NCBI RefSeq assembly: GCF_000003605.2
Contig: NW_003110974.1
Location: 517,748 to 553,973 of the forward strand
Length of the DNA stretch: 36,226 bases
Direction: 5' to 3'
Source of the DNA: Saccoglossus kowalevskii
Lineage: Eukaryota; Hemichordata; Enteropneusta; Harrimaniidae
Shown here: one piece after another, positions 23,755 through 31,745 of the stretch
How positions within the stretch are numbered: position 1 is the stretch's first letter
Layout: every line of letters begins with the position of its first letter
The notes under the pieces: generated by a model
Told to the model about the DNA's origin: nothing
Database searches by the model: none
What the model saw: the letters and a program-made list of their open reading frames with translations, nothing else
Position numbers and translations under genes: made by a program

Positions 23755-23817
23755 TTGGAAAAACCAAATTTCTAAGCCTAGGAAGGAGTCTGCCGTGCAC
23801 TTCTCTTGAAAAAACCT
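23755..23817 (+). CDS. Candidate N-terminal exon of the alpha-kinase gene
   Basis: 63 bases between the acceptor TTTTCATTTTAAAAG and the donor GTAAGA. Only the phase 1-1 frame is open, and that frame is the one that continues the candidate exon at 22722. The peptide (GKTKFLSLGRSLPCTSLEKT) has no recognisable domain. It ends in phase 1, while the next kinase exon at 24717 is open in phase 0, so at least one further small exon, or a different boundary, is needed between them. Confidence 0.45.
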
Positions 23818-24140
23818 GTAAGACACAAATTAATATTTTCATTATATAGTTTTTAAATATAATGATAGTTCCATACAATAAACAGGTTGAATATAATATG
23901 AGGTTATTACGAGGATACCAAAAAGTATGCTTGAAGATTGATGCGACAACGTACTGTCGTGCATGCTGTAACTTATGGTGTTACAGTGATAGATGTATGA
24001 TAATATATGTTATTCACTAATAGTTAATAAAAGTCATGGAAATTTGATTGCGCAATGAAATGTTCTATGCTGTGCAACTTGTTCATGTATTAACCAATTA
24101 CCAACTATACAAATGGTTAATAGAGTTTAATATTGTATTG

Positions 24141-24472
24141 ATTTCACCACAGTCCCTCTATCACTGTGGTGGGGACATCTATCAACCGACCGCGTCCCCG
24201 TACACACAACACTGTACGCAGGGCTACTCAAAAATCGACTTCCAATGTTTTGATTCTGGTTCTGAAAACTTCTGCGCAACCGCACAAAGCAAAGCATGTC
24301 GGGTAAATCTTTAATGGTAATGATATGCTGGTCAACTTGAAGATGACCCCTGACAAGTTGCGTCAACTGCGGATTACGTATAGGTGTCAACGGTTTATTT
24401 ACCCGCTACGCGCAATAGGACAATAGGACAGCGGTCGCTTCGAGACTGGTGATAGAGGGACTGTGATTTCAC
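24141..24472. mobile_element. MITE with 17-bp inverted repeats and 7-bp target duplication
   Basis: A 318-bp element (24148-24465) starts CACAGTCCCTCTATCAC and ends with the exact inverted copy GTGATAGAGGGACTGTG. Both sides carry ATTTCAC (24141-24147 and 24466-24472). If the terminal TG is counted as target the duplication is 9 bp (TGATTTCAC). The ends also share an internal CGACCGC in mirrored positions. No transposase is present. A 7-9 bp duplication fits hAT, MULE, P or Merlin-type elements, and I cannot choose between these. It sits in an intron of the alpha-kinase gene. Confidence 0.88.
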
Positions 24473-24716
24473 TAATGTACTAATATGTTTTTTTAAATTG
24501 CATTTTGTGAAAAGTGATGTTTCAAATTTACCCAAACCATTTTGATTCAAATGACCAGTTCCACTCACACTTGTAGTTTGTGATTTTTCTTCTTTGAATA
24601 ACTTAACTATGTTTATGCTCAGCAATTTGTGCTAAACACCATAGCTTCTAGTTACCAGTTGATTGGTGGTCAATGAACATTTTATAAGTTTTATTTCATT
24701 TCGCTGTCTTGTGTAG

Positions 24717-24820
24717 ATTCAACTGGAAGTATGTATGTTGCAAAAATTTAAGTGGATGGGATCAAGTGGTGTGATAAATCATTCCCAATATAGTTTAAAA
24801 TTGGATCGCTTGTTGGCGAA
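24717..24820 (+). CDS. Alpha-kinase exon: N-lobe start, truncated by gap
   Basis: A strong acceptor (TTTCGCTGTCTTGTGTAG) opens a frame of 34 codons that stays open to the Ns. The peptide FKWMGSSGVINHSQYSLKL followed by DRLLA resembles the W-x(G/S)...beta-strand that precedes the PFA-G-x-R loop in vwkA-type kinases. The frame is out of register with the exon right of the gap for a 50-base gap. Either the gap size is nominal or an intron lies within it. Confidence 0.6.
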
Positions 24821-27800
24821 NNNNNNNNNNNNNNNNNNNNNNNNNNNNNNNNNNNNNNNNNNNNNNNNNNTGACCATGAAAAAGAATATGTTGTTAAGAC
24901 ATACAAGTCGGATACTGTAAATACAATGCACGAGATTCACTAAAGCTACTACCACTAGAACAGACAGTGAATTGAGTATGACGAAAAAGGCAAGGAAATT
25001 GACAATTCGTATAGTCATCCTAATAGTACATATCACATTCTTTTAAATTATAATGATCGAAATTTTATCATTCACTATTTATATTTCAATACAGGAAGTG
25101 CAGTCACAAATGGCAGCCAGGATGCTTTCCTTGAGTTTTCAAAATATGGCACCTCCTGATTTTGGGGAAACACCAAAGTAAATATCTAATTATTTATATC
25201 ACTACTGAAATTTGATTCTGTTTTCATGTTGTCAAAATCCATCGAGTTAACACTTAATTGATCAAGTATTATGCAGCATTTATAATCTCCTCAACACAAA
25301 TATCATGTTCATATTTACAGGTAAACCTATTTTTGCGTAATCTTAAAATATTTGTATCTAATGTTTTATGATTGATTTGAATTAAAATAAGTTGTTTGAA
25401 CTTCATGTTTGTGTTGAGATAATATACATAATGTGGTGTGCTTAAGTTATTATTACTGATCCATTCCATTCAGTTTATACATGGCCCATGAGAAAATAAC
25501 AATTTTTGTAATTAGCTAACCAAAACTGAACAGATTTTCTTTAGGGCATCTGTCATACTTGATTTTAGCATAGATGTATAAATAAACCTGTTTCAATAAC
25601 TGTAAAATACGAACTGAACAACTGCTGAAAACATAGAACATTTTGAATGTTTGTTCCTTGTAGTTCAATGTTGAAAGACCAAACTTTATAAGTTATTTCA
25701 TTCAAATTATTTATAAATAATTATACACACTTTTTAACATGAACATGCCCATAGTATAGTTTAGAAAATAAGTAGTTTTAGTTTCTTTTCAGGAAATGTT
25801 TTATTTACCGATATCTCAAGAGCTGGTGAATTAGATGAGACACGATAGTCATACAATGGGAAAATAATATCTAAAATAATTTAAATAATTGTTAACCATG
25901 TATATGGTGCCTAATTACTATAAACATGATCCTGATAAAGATACTTATATTTGGATTGTGGGTAAACAGAACTGCAGTCATATTGTAATCCTTCTTTTCT
26001 GTTCTTTTTTCCCATTTTAGTGTTATACCATGTTATTTACTTAAGAAGAATTATTCAGATCATTGCTATATGATCGAGGAAAAATTACATGGAAAGTTTG
26101 TGAAATACATGAATAATGATGGAGTGATTAACAAACTGTTGGTGGATAAAGATAATGGGAAAAAGGTTATGGCGTTTTGTCATTATGTTTACGAGGAGAA
26201 ATTTCATAAAAAGCTCGTCATAGCGGATTTACAAGGAACATATTATATAATAGATTTAGCCAGCCACTTAGATATCTATTTCCTCATTTACACAATAGGC
26301 TTGAGCTTGAGCCAGCCAAAATCACTGTGTAAATGTGTTCGTCTGTGATATATTTTGTGTTTGAGCCAAGAAAGGACTGGGCCCGACATGGCTCTAACTA
26401 TGTAAACACATCAGAGCCGAAATCACACCTACTCTAATCAGATTGGAAAATAACAAGATTAAATGAAGTGCAGTAGAACCTACGGCCATATTAAATTACC
26501 TGAATTTTTATATTTTTAAATTTGGAATTCTTTTTCATCCATATATTCTGAACTAGTTATGGGGCTATGATATGACTCGCAATGAGCCAAGTGTCAACAA
26601 GCTGTTTTATTTCTAACAAGGAGCACTTCCCAGAATTTTCAGGCAATGTTTTAATTATGTACATGTATATTGCTGTTGATAACAGGTGTTGGTCTTCAGC
26701 TAACAGATATAGCACTAGCAACCTGGGATGTTCTGGATCCGGAAAGCAAAGACTTGTGAGTAAATATTTATGTTCATTAGTGATTTTTTTTGGAAAGAGA
26801 AATGGAACAAAAAATCATGTGAACAGTGTAAATCTTGTGCCATTTAAAAAAGAAGAAAGTTGAAGTAGTATAATAATACAGTAACTATTATAACAATGTG
26901 TAGTTAAATTTAGTCTCCATTCAGATGCAGTCAAAATAACAAGGATTTATGGATTTATCTCCATTCATCCGTATCCAGCCATATCTCACACCATTCAAAC
27001 ATCGCACATACATCAGACATTATATTGAACATACGCACATACATTTCATGATCTGATTCAAAATAGTTGGATGGCAGCCATTTTTAAGGCCAAAAATGCA
27101 TCAAAATCACACTTCAACAATTCCAAAAATGGATCTTAGTGTGTGTTGACGGATTGTTTTAAAATTAGTACATTCATATGTTATTTTAGTTTTTGGATTG
27201 AATTCAATTTCCTGGAGTTGGCAAGAGTGTTGCATACGTTGGAAGCTTGCTGTTCCGGGGTGTGGCAAACCGGTCTATCTTTGGACCGTCCCACAGCCAA
27301 AACAGCCTGGAGGCTACCCACTGGGGTATCTGCCACTCTGCATTGTATTACAGGCACCAAAGTAGAATTGCTCTGCAAGGACTGACAACGATGGGGAACG
27401 CGTCCCCCCCCTCCTTGTTGAAGGAGACCACCACTGTGGTCTCGAACTTCGGGTTGCCAGTTGATATGGTGGTCCCGAATCCACTGCGGGGGTCATATTC
27501 CTTGGGCTTGTTTGTCCAATAGTTGGGCTCCCCATCCTTAGAGAGAGGCATCTGTTACCAGAGTCATAGCTGTGGTGAGTGGGTCCAAAGGGACCCCTGT
27601 CTGAGGTTGGCCAGTGAAGACCACCAGGGCAGGGCTTCTTTTGCTTGGTCCGAGATCAATACCCGCCTGTCTAGTTCCCATAGGTGAGCTCGGTGTTGTA
27701 ACAACAGATGTTGTACCGAGCGGCTGCGTAATGCGGCCTGGGGAACTACCCTTCGAACCAAGGTCATCATTCCGATGATTCGCATTAGTTCTGGAAGGAA

Positions 27801-30800
27801 CACTGAGGGAATGCTAGGTAGCTTAGAGCCAAGCAACGTGCCTGAGATGGGCGAACCAAGCCTACATCTGTGTCGAACTCTATGCCCCAAAACACCAACT
27901 GTTATGTCGGGTAGGGATGGGACTTTGTCGGATTTACTAAGAGCCCAAATCCTGTGTTAGGCTTACTTGCTTGGCTAATGACCCCTTGTTTGGGTTATGT
28001 AATAACCATTCGTCTAGGTACGGATTGATGTGTACTGAAGTTTGGTGGAGCAGCTGGACCACCTGTTCCATCCATTCTGGTGGAACGTAGGAAGCTGTGC
28101 ATAACCCAAAGGGGGGCACCCAAGATTCGAATACTTGGCATAGCTGGGCAACTCAAAGGAGACGGCAACTCACCGGGTGCATCGGTATGTGCATGCAGGC
28201 CCCGCTTAAGTCTAGTTGGGCTAGCCAGTTGAAACGCTGAATGGCGTCTCTATGCAGAGCCGATCGAGGAGCACGTACTGATTCAGTCTGCCCAGTACTG
28301 GACTTAGATTTGGTATTATGAACACATTTGAGTAGAAGCCTGGACTTAATGCCGGTCGATCTACCTTATGTATGGCGCCCTTTTTTCCAGCGAACTGTCT
28401 ACTTCCTGTCTGATTGCTTCCGCCTTGCGGGAGTCCCCTGGCAGTGCACCCAATGGGGAAGACACTGACGAGGGAGATTTCAGCGGTATCCTGTAACCAT
28501 ATTTCACCACCTGGAAAAGTCCAGGGATCGGTCACCCGCTGCCTCCAAACCGGACTACACCGACGCAATCTGTGTGCGACAGGGATATGTGGCCATGGGT
28601 TCGGCAGTTGCGAGGGTGGGTGCTCTCTTCTCCCGTGAGCTGAGTTTCCCCAAGGCCTGCGGTAGTCACTAAGTTGTAACCTGGCCACTCGCCGAACACA
28701 TGCCTGTCCCCCTGGTCGCAGAGGTAAGCGTCAAACATGCTTCCCCCGCTGCCGATGAGGAGCCACCACCTGGTCCCTTCTTCCCGGGGGGGTGCTACTC
28801 TTCGTATGAGCGCTTGCCTCCTGGCTGACTCTGGCTACCAGACATCGCCTTAGGGCATTGTGTTTTCTGTGCTTGGGGCACCCTCCGTTTACCCTTGGCA
28901 GTGGCCAACTGGCTAGCGGATTCGATCTGAACCATCTGGTTCGTTGCACTATGAAGCCCCGAGACTGCACTCGCCATATCTCCATCAAAGAGGTCTGTGT
29001 TACCGAGATGGGGATGTACCTTCTGACTCAGTTTGCCATCCAAGACTGCGTCTCGTTGCACAGTAGTAGCCCCAGCCAGGAGAGCCAGGCTGGTGTGTTC
29101 TGCCTCCGGGGTTTCAGAGTCCTGGGCGTGCAAAATAATGCACTCCAGCAACGCTGCCCTCAGGGCATTATGGGGCATCTCAGACTGAGTTGGTTAGAAT
29201 GCCCATGGAACAGGGCTGTCCCCTTTTACCCGGTTTGCCAAACAGAAATTTGTGGTACCGGGGCCCGGGGAAGGAGCTTTGGGATCTGGTTGGGGGGCGT
29301 TTTGGTCTCATCCCACACTTTGGGGTCTTATCCCGAAACCACCCTGATCGGGTAGCGCTTGGACCAGCGGAAAGTGTTGCATAAGATTTACCCCACCCTG
29401 GGGCCTTAAGCGTTACCTCCTCTGCAGCTGACCCACGTCCATCCATCAACACTGTCTGCGTGCCCTGCGCCCCACTCAGCACTCAACCGGACAGGGGGAG
29501 ACGTGTCGATGGGGTTGCTTTGGATCCTGACGCCTGTGATCCCATAAGCGTTTAAGCAACAGTAGGTGGTTACCTTAGGATCAAGGGTGGGGGTATATAC
29601 ATCGTATCACTAGGATCAATGATACTCTGCATCACCCTAACGGCGTGGCTCACTGAGTCGTTACATATGGAAGACTCTGAGGGACTGCCCATGGTACCGG
29701 CTGTATCCAACGCGAACGAACCGTCTCCTTTCAACTTAAATATGTGAGCGAGAATGTGTTCGACTGTGCGTCTCATAACAGGGTTGGTTCCCTCTGGGGA
29801 CGCCTGTGGATCGGAAGAAGGGAGTCAAAACCCACAGCGGAGCTCGAACAGGGTAAATTCCTGAGTCCGGTACCGTGCGACGAATCCTGGCTGGCTGAAA
29901 GTAAGGGGGAAGCGCAACGTGTGCCGTGACCCGAAAGCCCTGCCCGAAATCAGAGCATCCCTGCTGGTATTCAGTACCCGAGGTCCCAGAGGAGACCAGG
30001 TGCAACTAGCCTGAGCCTCGGCTTCACCCAAAAAACAGGCGACCTAGATTCGCTGATTAATGCCTACAGTTCAAAATAGTCATTTTGACTGACCGGAGTC
30101 TATGGTGGGTAATTGAACGTAGTGAATTTCACACATCAGACATTAGATCGAACATAGGCACATTTTTTTTTTTACCATCAAATCCAAAATGACTGTCTGG
30201 CAGCCATCGTGTTTAAACAAGTGCATATCCACAGAGCCATATTTCATATATGTTATGTTGATATTCCTGTGATATCTCATGCCTATAATACAAACTGTCA
30301 TTAGTAGTTTTTACCGACAATATCAAACCTGAACTCACTGGATATAATTATCTGTTATGCTAATTACACATGTATTCTGAATTTGCATTACTAATTTCAT
30401 AGGTACTTTGGATGTGATAACATTTCCAAAACTGCCATAATAACGTTTAGTAAAGAGCATTTCATGTGCAACCGTTATTGTCAACTTTTAAACTTACAAG
30501 GTAGAGTTCTTTTTATGATTGAAGAGTTAAAGTTAGTTCAATTGATTTTCAAAAAGTTAAGATTTACAATTGATTTTAAAAGAGTTGTTCTTGTAAGTTA
30601 AAGCAGCTTAAAGGACTTCCAACTTCCACCAGCTTTGTATTATCACAACTAAAAGTGCTTTGCCAGTGTATTTGAGCATAACTAGGTGTGATATATATAT
30701 TCAGATAACCAAGTATATTAAGCTATATTTGTTTTTAGTTTTGATTCCCAAGATTCAAAACTGAAACATAGATTTTGTTACATATGATGACATGAAAATA

Positions 30801-31688
30801 AAAGATAAATATCATGGGGATAGTATGAAATGATAAAATATCAGCGAAAAAATAAACAAAGATTTTTACCTTGCACCCATTTTTAAAACGCGAAAGTTGT
30901 GTAGTCTAAAAAGCTGCTTTCATGGATTCTCTCAAAAATTCTAATCTAATCCTAATCTAAGTAATCCCACAGTTCAATTGTCTAAATATATCGATAATCA
31001 ATTGCATGGTTTTATGAAAAGTTATTTATGTGATATATTAAAAAGCTTTGACTAACATTAGCTATGTTGTAAAATTGTTTTATTATACCATTTGTTGGTT
31101 CACACTAATAACTCTCTCTTAGTATTGTGTTTGGCTTCTTTCATATTATATTAAAAATCATTTGTGTTTGTATTTCTCTAGGTATTAATCCTCTTCCAGA
31201 TGATATAGACGATAATGATCAGGCAACGGTTAGTGACATTGGTGAATCTGAAGTTGTGGTAAGTGTGTTGGGGTTTCACAAAGTAAAAGAGGTTTGCAAG
31301 ACTAATTATACGTGTTGTTGGCAAATAATAATCAATTCAGTTATCTCCAGATTCAAAATTTAAATCACCGTGTTTAGTGTTTCTTTTCAACGGAAATATG
31401 CGCTTAATTTTATCAGCATTCTTTGTATTATAAAGATTTAAGTTTTAAAGTTATCATTACGTGAATTTTCCAGCCATTTATGTGAGATGTTTGCTTTAAA
31501 ATCATTTCACACCAATTCTGTAAATCTGTATTAAATGCTTAGTTAAAACTGGTTTGATGCATATTGGCTCAGATCACTTATTAGTGGTCTAAGATATTGG
31601 TAAATACCTCAAATAATATTTAACATTATTGAACTGTTGTATTTTTCAGAGCTTTCGAAGTTCTGATAAACTGATGAATGATGTCTGA
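24717..31688 (+). CDS. Alpha-kinase (vwkA/MHCK-type) domain protein, spliced
   Basis: An atypical protein kinase of the alpha-kinase family (eEF2K, TRPM7, MHCK, vwkA), which phosphorylates Ser/Thr. Exons: 24717-24820 (runs into the gap), 24871-24916, 25095-25177, 26021-26235, 26686-26755, 30403-30500, 31182-31258, 31650-31688; all joins from 24871 onward agree in phase. Landmarks in order: FKWMGSSG N-lobe entry; YVVK, the ATP-binding Lys; EVQSQMAARMLSLSF helix; YMIEEKLHGKFVKYMNNDG; AFCHYVYEE; LVIADLQG joined to VGLQLTD (the DxQG and TD catalytic motifs); FGCDN; and HFMCNRYC for zinc. An acidic tail of about 37 residues with PDDIDDND follows, then TGA. The PFA-G-x-R loop would fall in the assembly gap. 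Oddities: a GA start on the intron after 26235, loss of a loop glycine, H-x2-C instead of H-x-C, and a DIRS element inside the intron after 26755. The family call is secure; the substrate is unknown. Confidence 0.88.
24821..24870. other. Assembly gap (50 N)
   Basis: Exactly 50 Ns, probably a nominal gap length. It removes the part of the kinase N-lobe expected to hold the PFA-G-x-R nucleotide-binding loop. Confidence 0.98.
24871..24916 (+). CDS. Alpha-kinase exon: ATP-binding lysine
   Basis: The exon emerges from the gap and encodes DHEKEYVVKTYKSDT, ending at donor GTAAAT in phase 0. YVVK-x-Y is the beta-strand carrying the invariant alpha-kinase Lys that contacts ATP. Confidence 0.8.
25095..25177 (+). 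CDS. Alpha-kinase exon: N-lobe helix
   Basis: Acceptor TTTCAATACAG and donor GTAAAT enclose 83 bases (phase 0 to 2) encoding EVQSQMAARMLSLSF followed by QNMAPPDFGETP. It matches the family helix (E...Q..A...A..FN) and the PP linker before the V-P-C strand. Confidence 0.85.
26021..26235 (+). CDS. Alpha-kinase exon: central catalytic region
   Basis: 215 bases after acceptor TTTTTTCCCATTTTAG, entering in phase 2 and leaving in phase 1. It encodes VIPCYLLKKNYS, then YMIEEKLHGKFVKYMNND, AFCHYVYEE (with a zinc-ligand His) and LVIADLQ. The last codon is split after its G. The bases that follow are GAACAT, not GT. Reading through instead gives about 37 non-family residues and a stop at 26346-26348. 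Confidence 0.88.
26236..26685 (+). other. Apparent GA-AG intron
   Basis: Homology demands that DLQ-G at 26235 join directly to VGLQLTD at 26688. The acceptor (TTGATAACAG at 26685) is normal, but the first intron bases are GA. A single lost T (CAAG-GTAACA to CAAGGAACA), an assembly error, or a real non-canonical donor would all explain it. Confidence 0.7.
26686..26755 (+). CDS. Alpha-kinase exon: TD motif
   Basis: 70 bases between AACAG and the consensus donor GTGAGT, phase 1 to 2. It encodes VGLQLTDIALATWDVLDPES followed by KD. LTD with the preceding DLQGVG is the alpha-kinase catalytic signature; the usual Pro after TD is Ile here. Confidence 0.88.
27007..27087 (+). repeat. Left copy of repeat flanking the DIRS element
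   Basis: About 80 bp, matching 30130-30208 in the same orientation: CATCAGACATTA, GAACATA-GCACAT, AAAAT and GGCAGCCAT in the same order, roughly three-quarters identical. It lies about 100 bp outside the DIRS remnant. Confidence 0.65.
27200..27890 (-). pseudogene. DIRS RNase H and adjacent region, broken
   Basis: The stretch from 27890 downward reads SVFLPELMRIIGMMTLVRR, then ALRSRSVQHLLLQHRAHLWE and ALPWW, the conserved linker between RT and RNase H in DIRS elements. TDASL is followed by an in-frame TAA and then GWGAQLLD, the RNase H start. TTVVVSFNKEGG and GGTRSPSLSVLAEQ lie in two different frames, so at least one frameshift is present. A final stretch, SKDRPVCHTPEQQ, corresponds to the DLFAT..N region. 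The recombinase that should follow is absent. Confidence 0.75.
27900..28690 (-). pseudogene. DIRS reverse transcriptase, broken
   Basis: The fingers are seen at 28221-28688 (KKGAIHKVDRPALSPGFYSN, then a degenerate RPVLDLR-LN block) and the palm at about 27937-28119 (PPFGLCTASYVP and YLDEWL at 28003-28020). The catalytic YLDD reads YLDE, losing the second aspartate. The two halves are in different frames around 28120-28220. Confidence 0.78.
28730..30005 (-). pseudogene. DIRS gag-like region, broken
   Basis: Overlapping open segments at 29570-30005, 29180-29482 and 28795-29178 in changing frames. The last has the long helical, Ala/Leu/Gln-rich segment followed by a basic QPGGKRSYEE tail, typical of the nucleic-acid-binding gag-like ORF of DIRS elements. 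Assignment rests on position relative to the RT more than on motifs. Confidence 0.55.
30130..30208 (+). repeat. Right copy of repeat flanking the DIRS element
   Basis: Matches 27007-27087 in direct orientation (CATCAGACATTAGATCGAAC, GGCACAT, GGCAGCCAT). The copies are too diverged and too long to be a recent target-site duplication. Confidence 0.65.
30403..30500 (+). CDS. Alpha-kinase exon: glycine-loop remnant and zinc motif
   Basis: 98 bases between CTAATTTCATAG and GTAGAG, phase 2 to 1. It encodes YFGCDNISKTAIITF then SKEHFMCNRYCQLLNLQ. In the family this is FG-x-T-N-x-G-x-x-G-I-x-x-F then H-x-C-N-x-x-C. The C-terminal glycines are lost and the His-Cys spacing is one residue longer. The exon lies downstream of the DIRS insertion, yet its phase fits the exon at 26686, so the gene was still read as one unit. 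Confidence 0.85.
31182..31258 (+). CDS. Alpha-kinase exon: acidic C-terminal tail
   Basis: 77 bases between TGTATTTCTCTAG and the consensus donor GTAAGT, phase 1 to 0. It encodes GINPLPDDIDDNDQATVSD followed by IGESEVV, a disordered acidic tail after the kinase domain. Confidence 0.8.
31650..31688 (+). CDS. Alpha-kinase terminal exon
   Basis: After acceptor TTGTATTTTTCAG, 12 codons (SFRSSDKLMNDV) lead to TGA at 31686-31688. The frame is set by the preceding phase-0 donor. A polyadenylation signal follows 52 bases later. Confidence 0.78.
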   Translation, partial: SFRSSDKLMNDV

Positions 31689-31739
31689 TGTATTGTTCAT
31701 TGAACTCCGTTGTAATGTTTGTGGTTTATTTGTTTTTGA

Positions 31740-31745
31740 AATAAA
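31740..31745 (+). terminator. Polyadenylation signal of the alpha-kinase gene
   Basis: AATAAA followed by a TTGTGTTCTGTT GT-rich element. It gives a short 3' UTR and supports the terminal exon call. Confidence 0.65.

Larger units (their letters stand above)
27190..30050 (-). mobile_element. Decayed DIRS-type retrotransposon in a kinase intron
   Basis: A block of about 2.9 kb, clearly GC-richer than its surroundings, codes on the minus strand. The order is gag-like region (30000 to about 28730), reverse transcriptase (28700 to 27900), RNase H (about 27890 to 27300) and the start of the methyltransferase-like region (to about 27190). The RT motifs KKGAIHKV, PGFYSNVFIIP, LNQYV, PPFGLCTA and YLDEWL, and the RNase H motif TDASL-stop-GWGA, are those of DIRS/Ngaro-type elements. 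The tyrosine recombinase and the terminal repeats are missing. Frameshifts and stops in every domain show it is dead. It lies opposite to the host gene, between exons ending at 26755 and starting at 30403. Confidence 0.85.

Noticed and set aside
24048-24390. Open frames on both strands over this interval
   Set aside because: They lie almost wholly inside the MITE with 17-bp inverted repeats and have no recognisable protein motif.
26236-26348. Read-through of the kinase exon to the stop at 26348 as the true C-terminus
   Set aside because: The extra residues do not resemble the alpha-kinase family, whereas the exons at 26686 and 30403 supply the missing TD and zinc motifs in matching phase. 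It may exist as an intron-retention product.
28414-29929. Long plus-strand open frames in the GC-rich block (for example 28858-29355)
   Set aside because: They are antisense to the DIRS gag and RT coding strand. High GC lowers stop frequency, and no motif is present on the plus strand.
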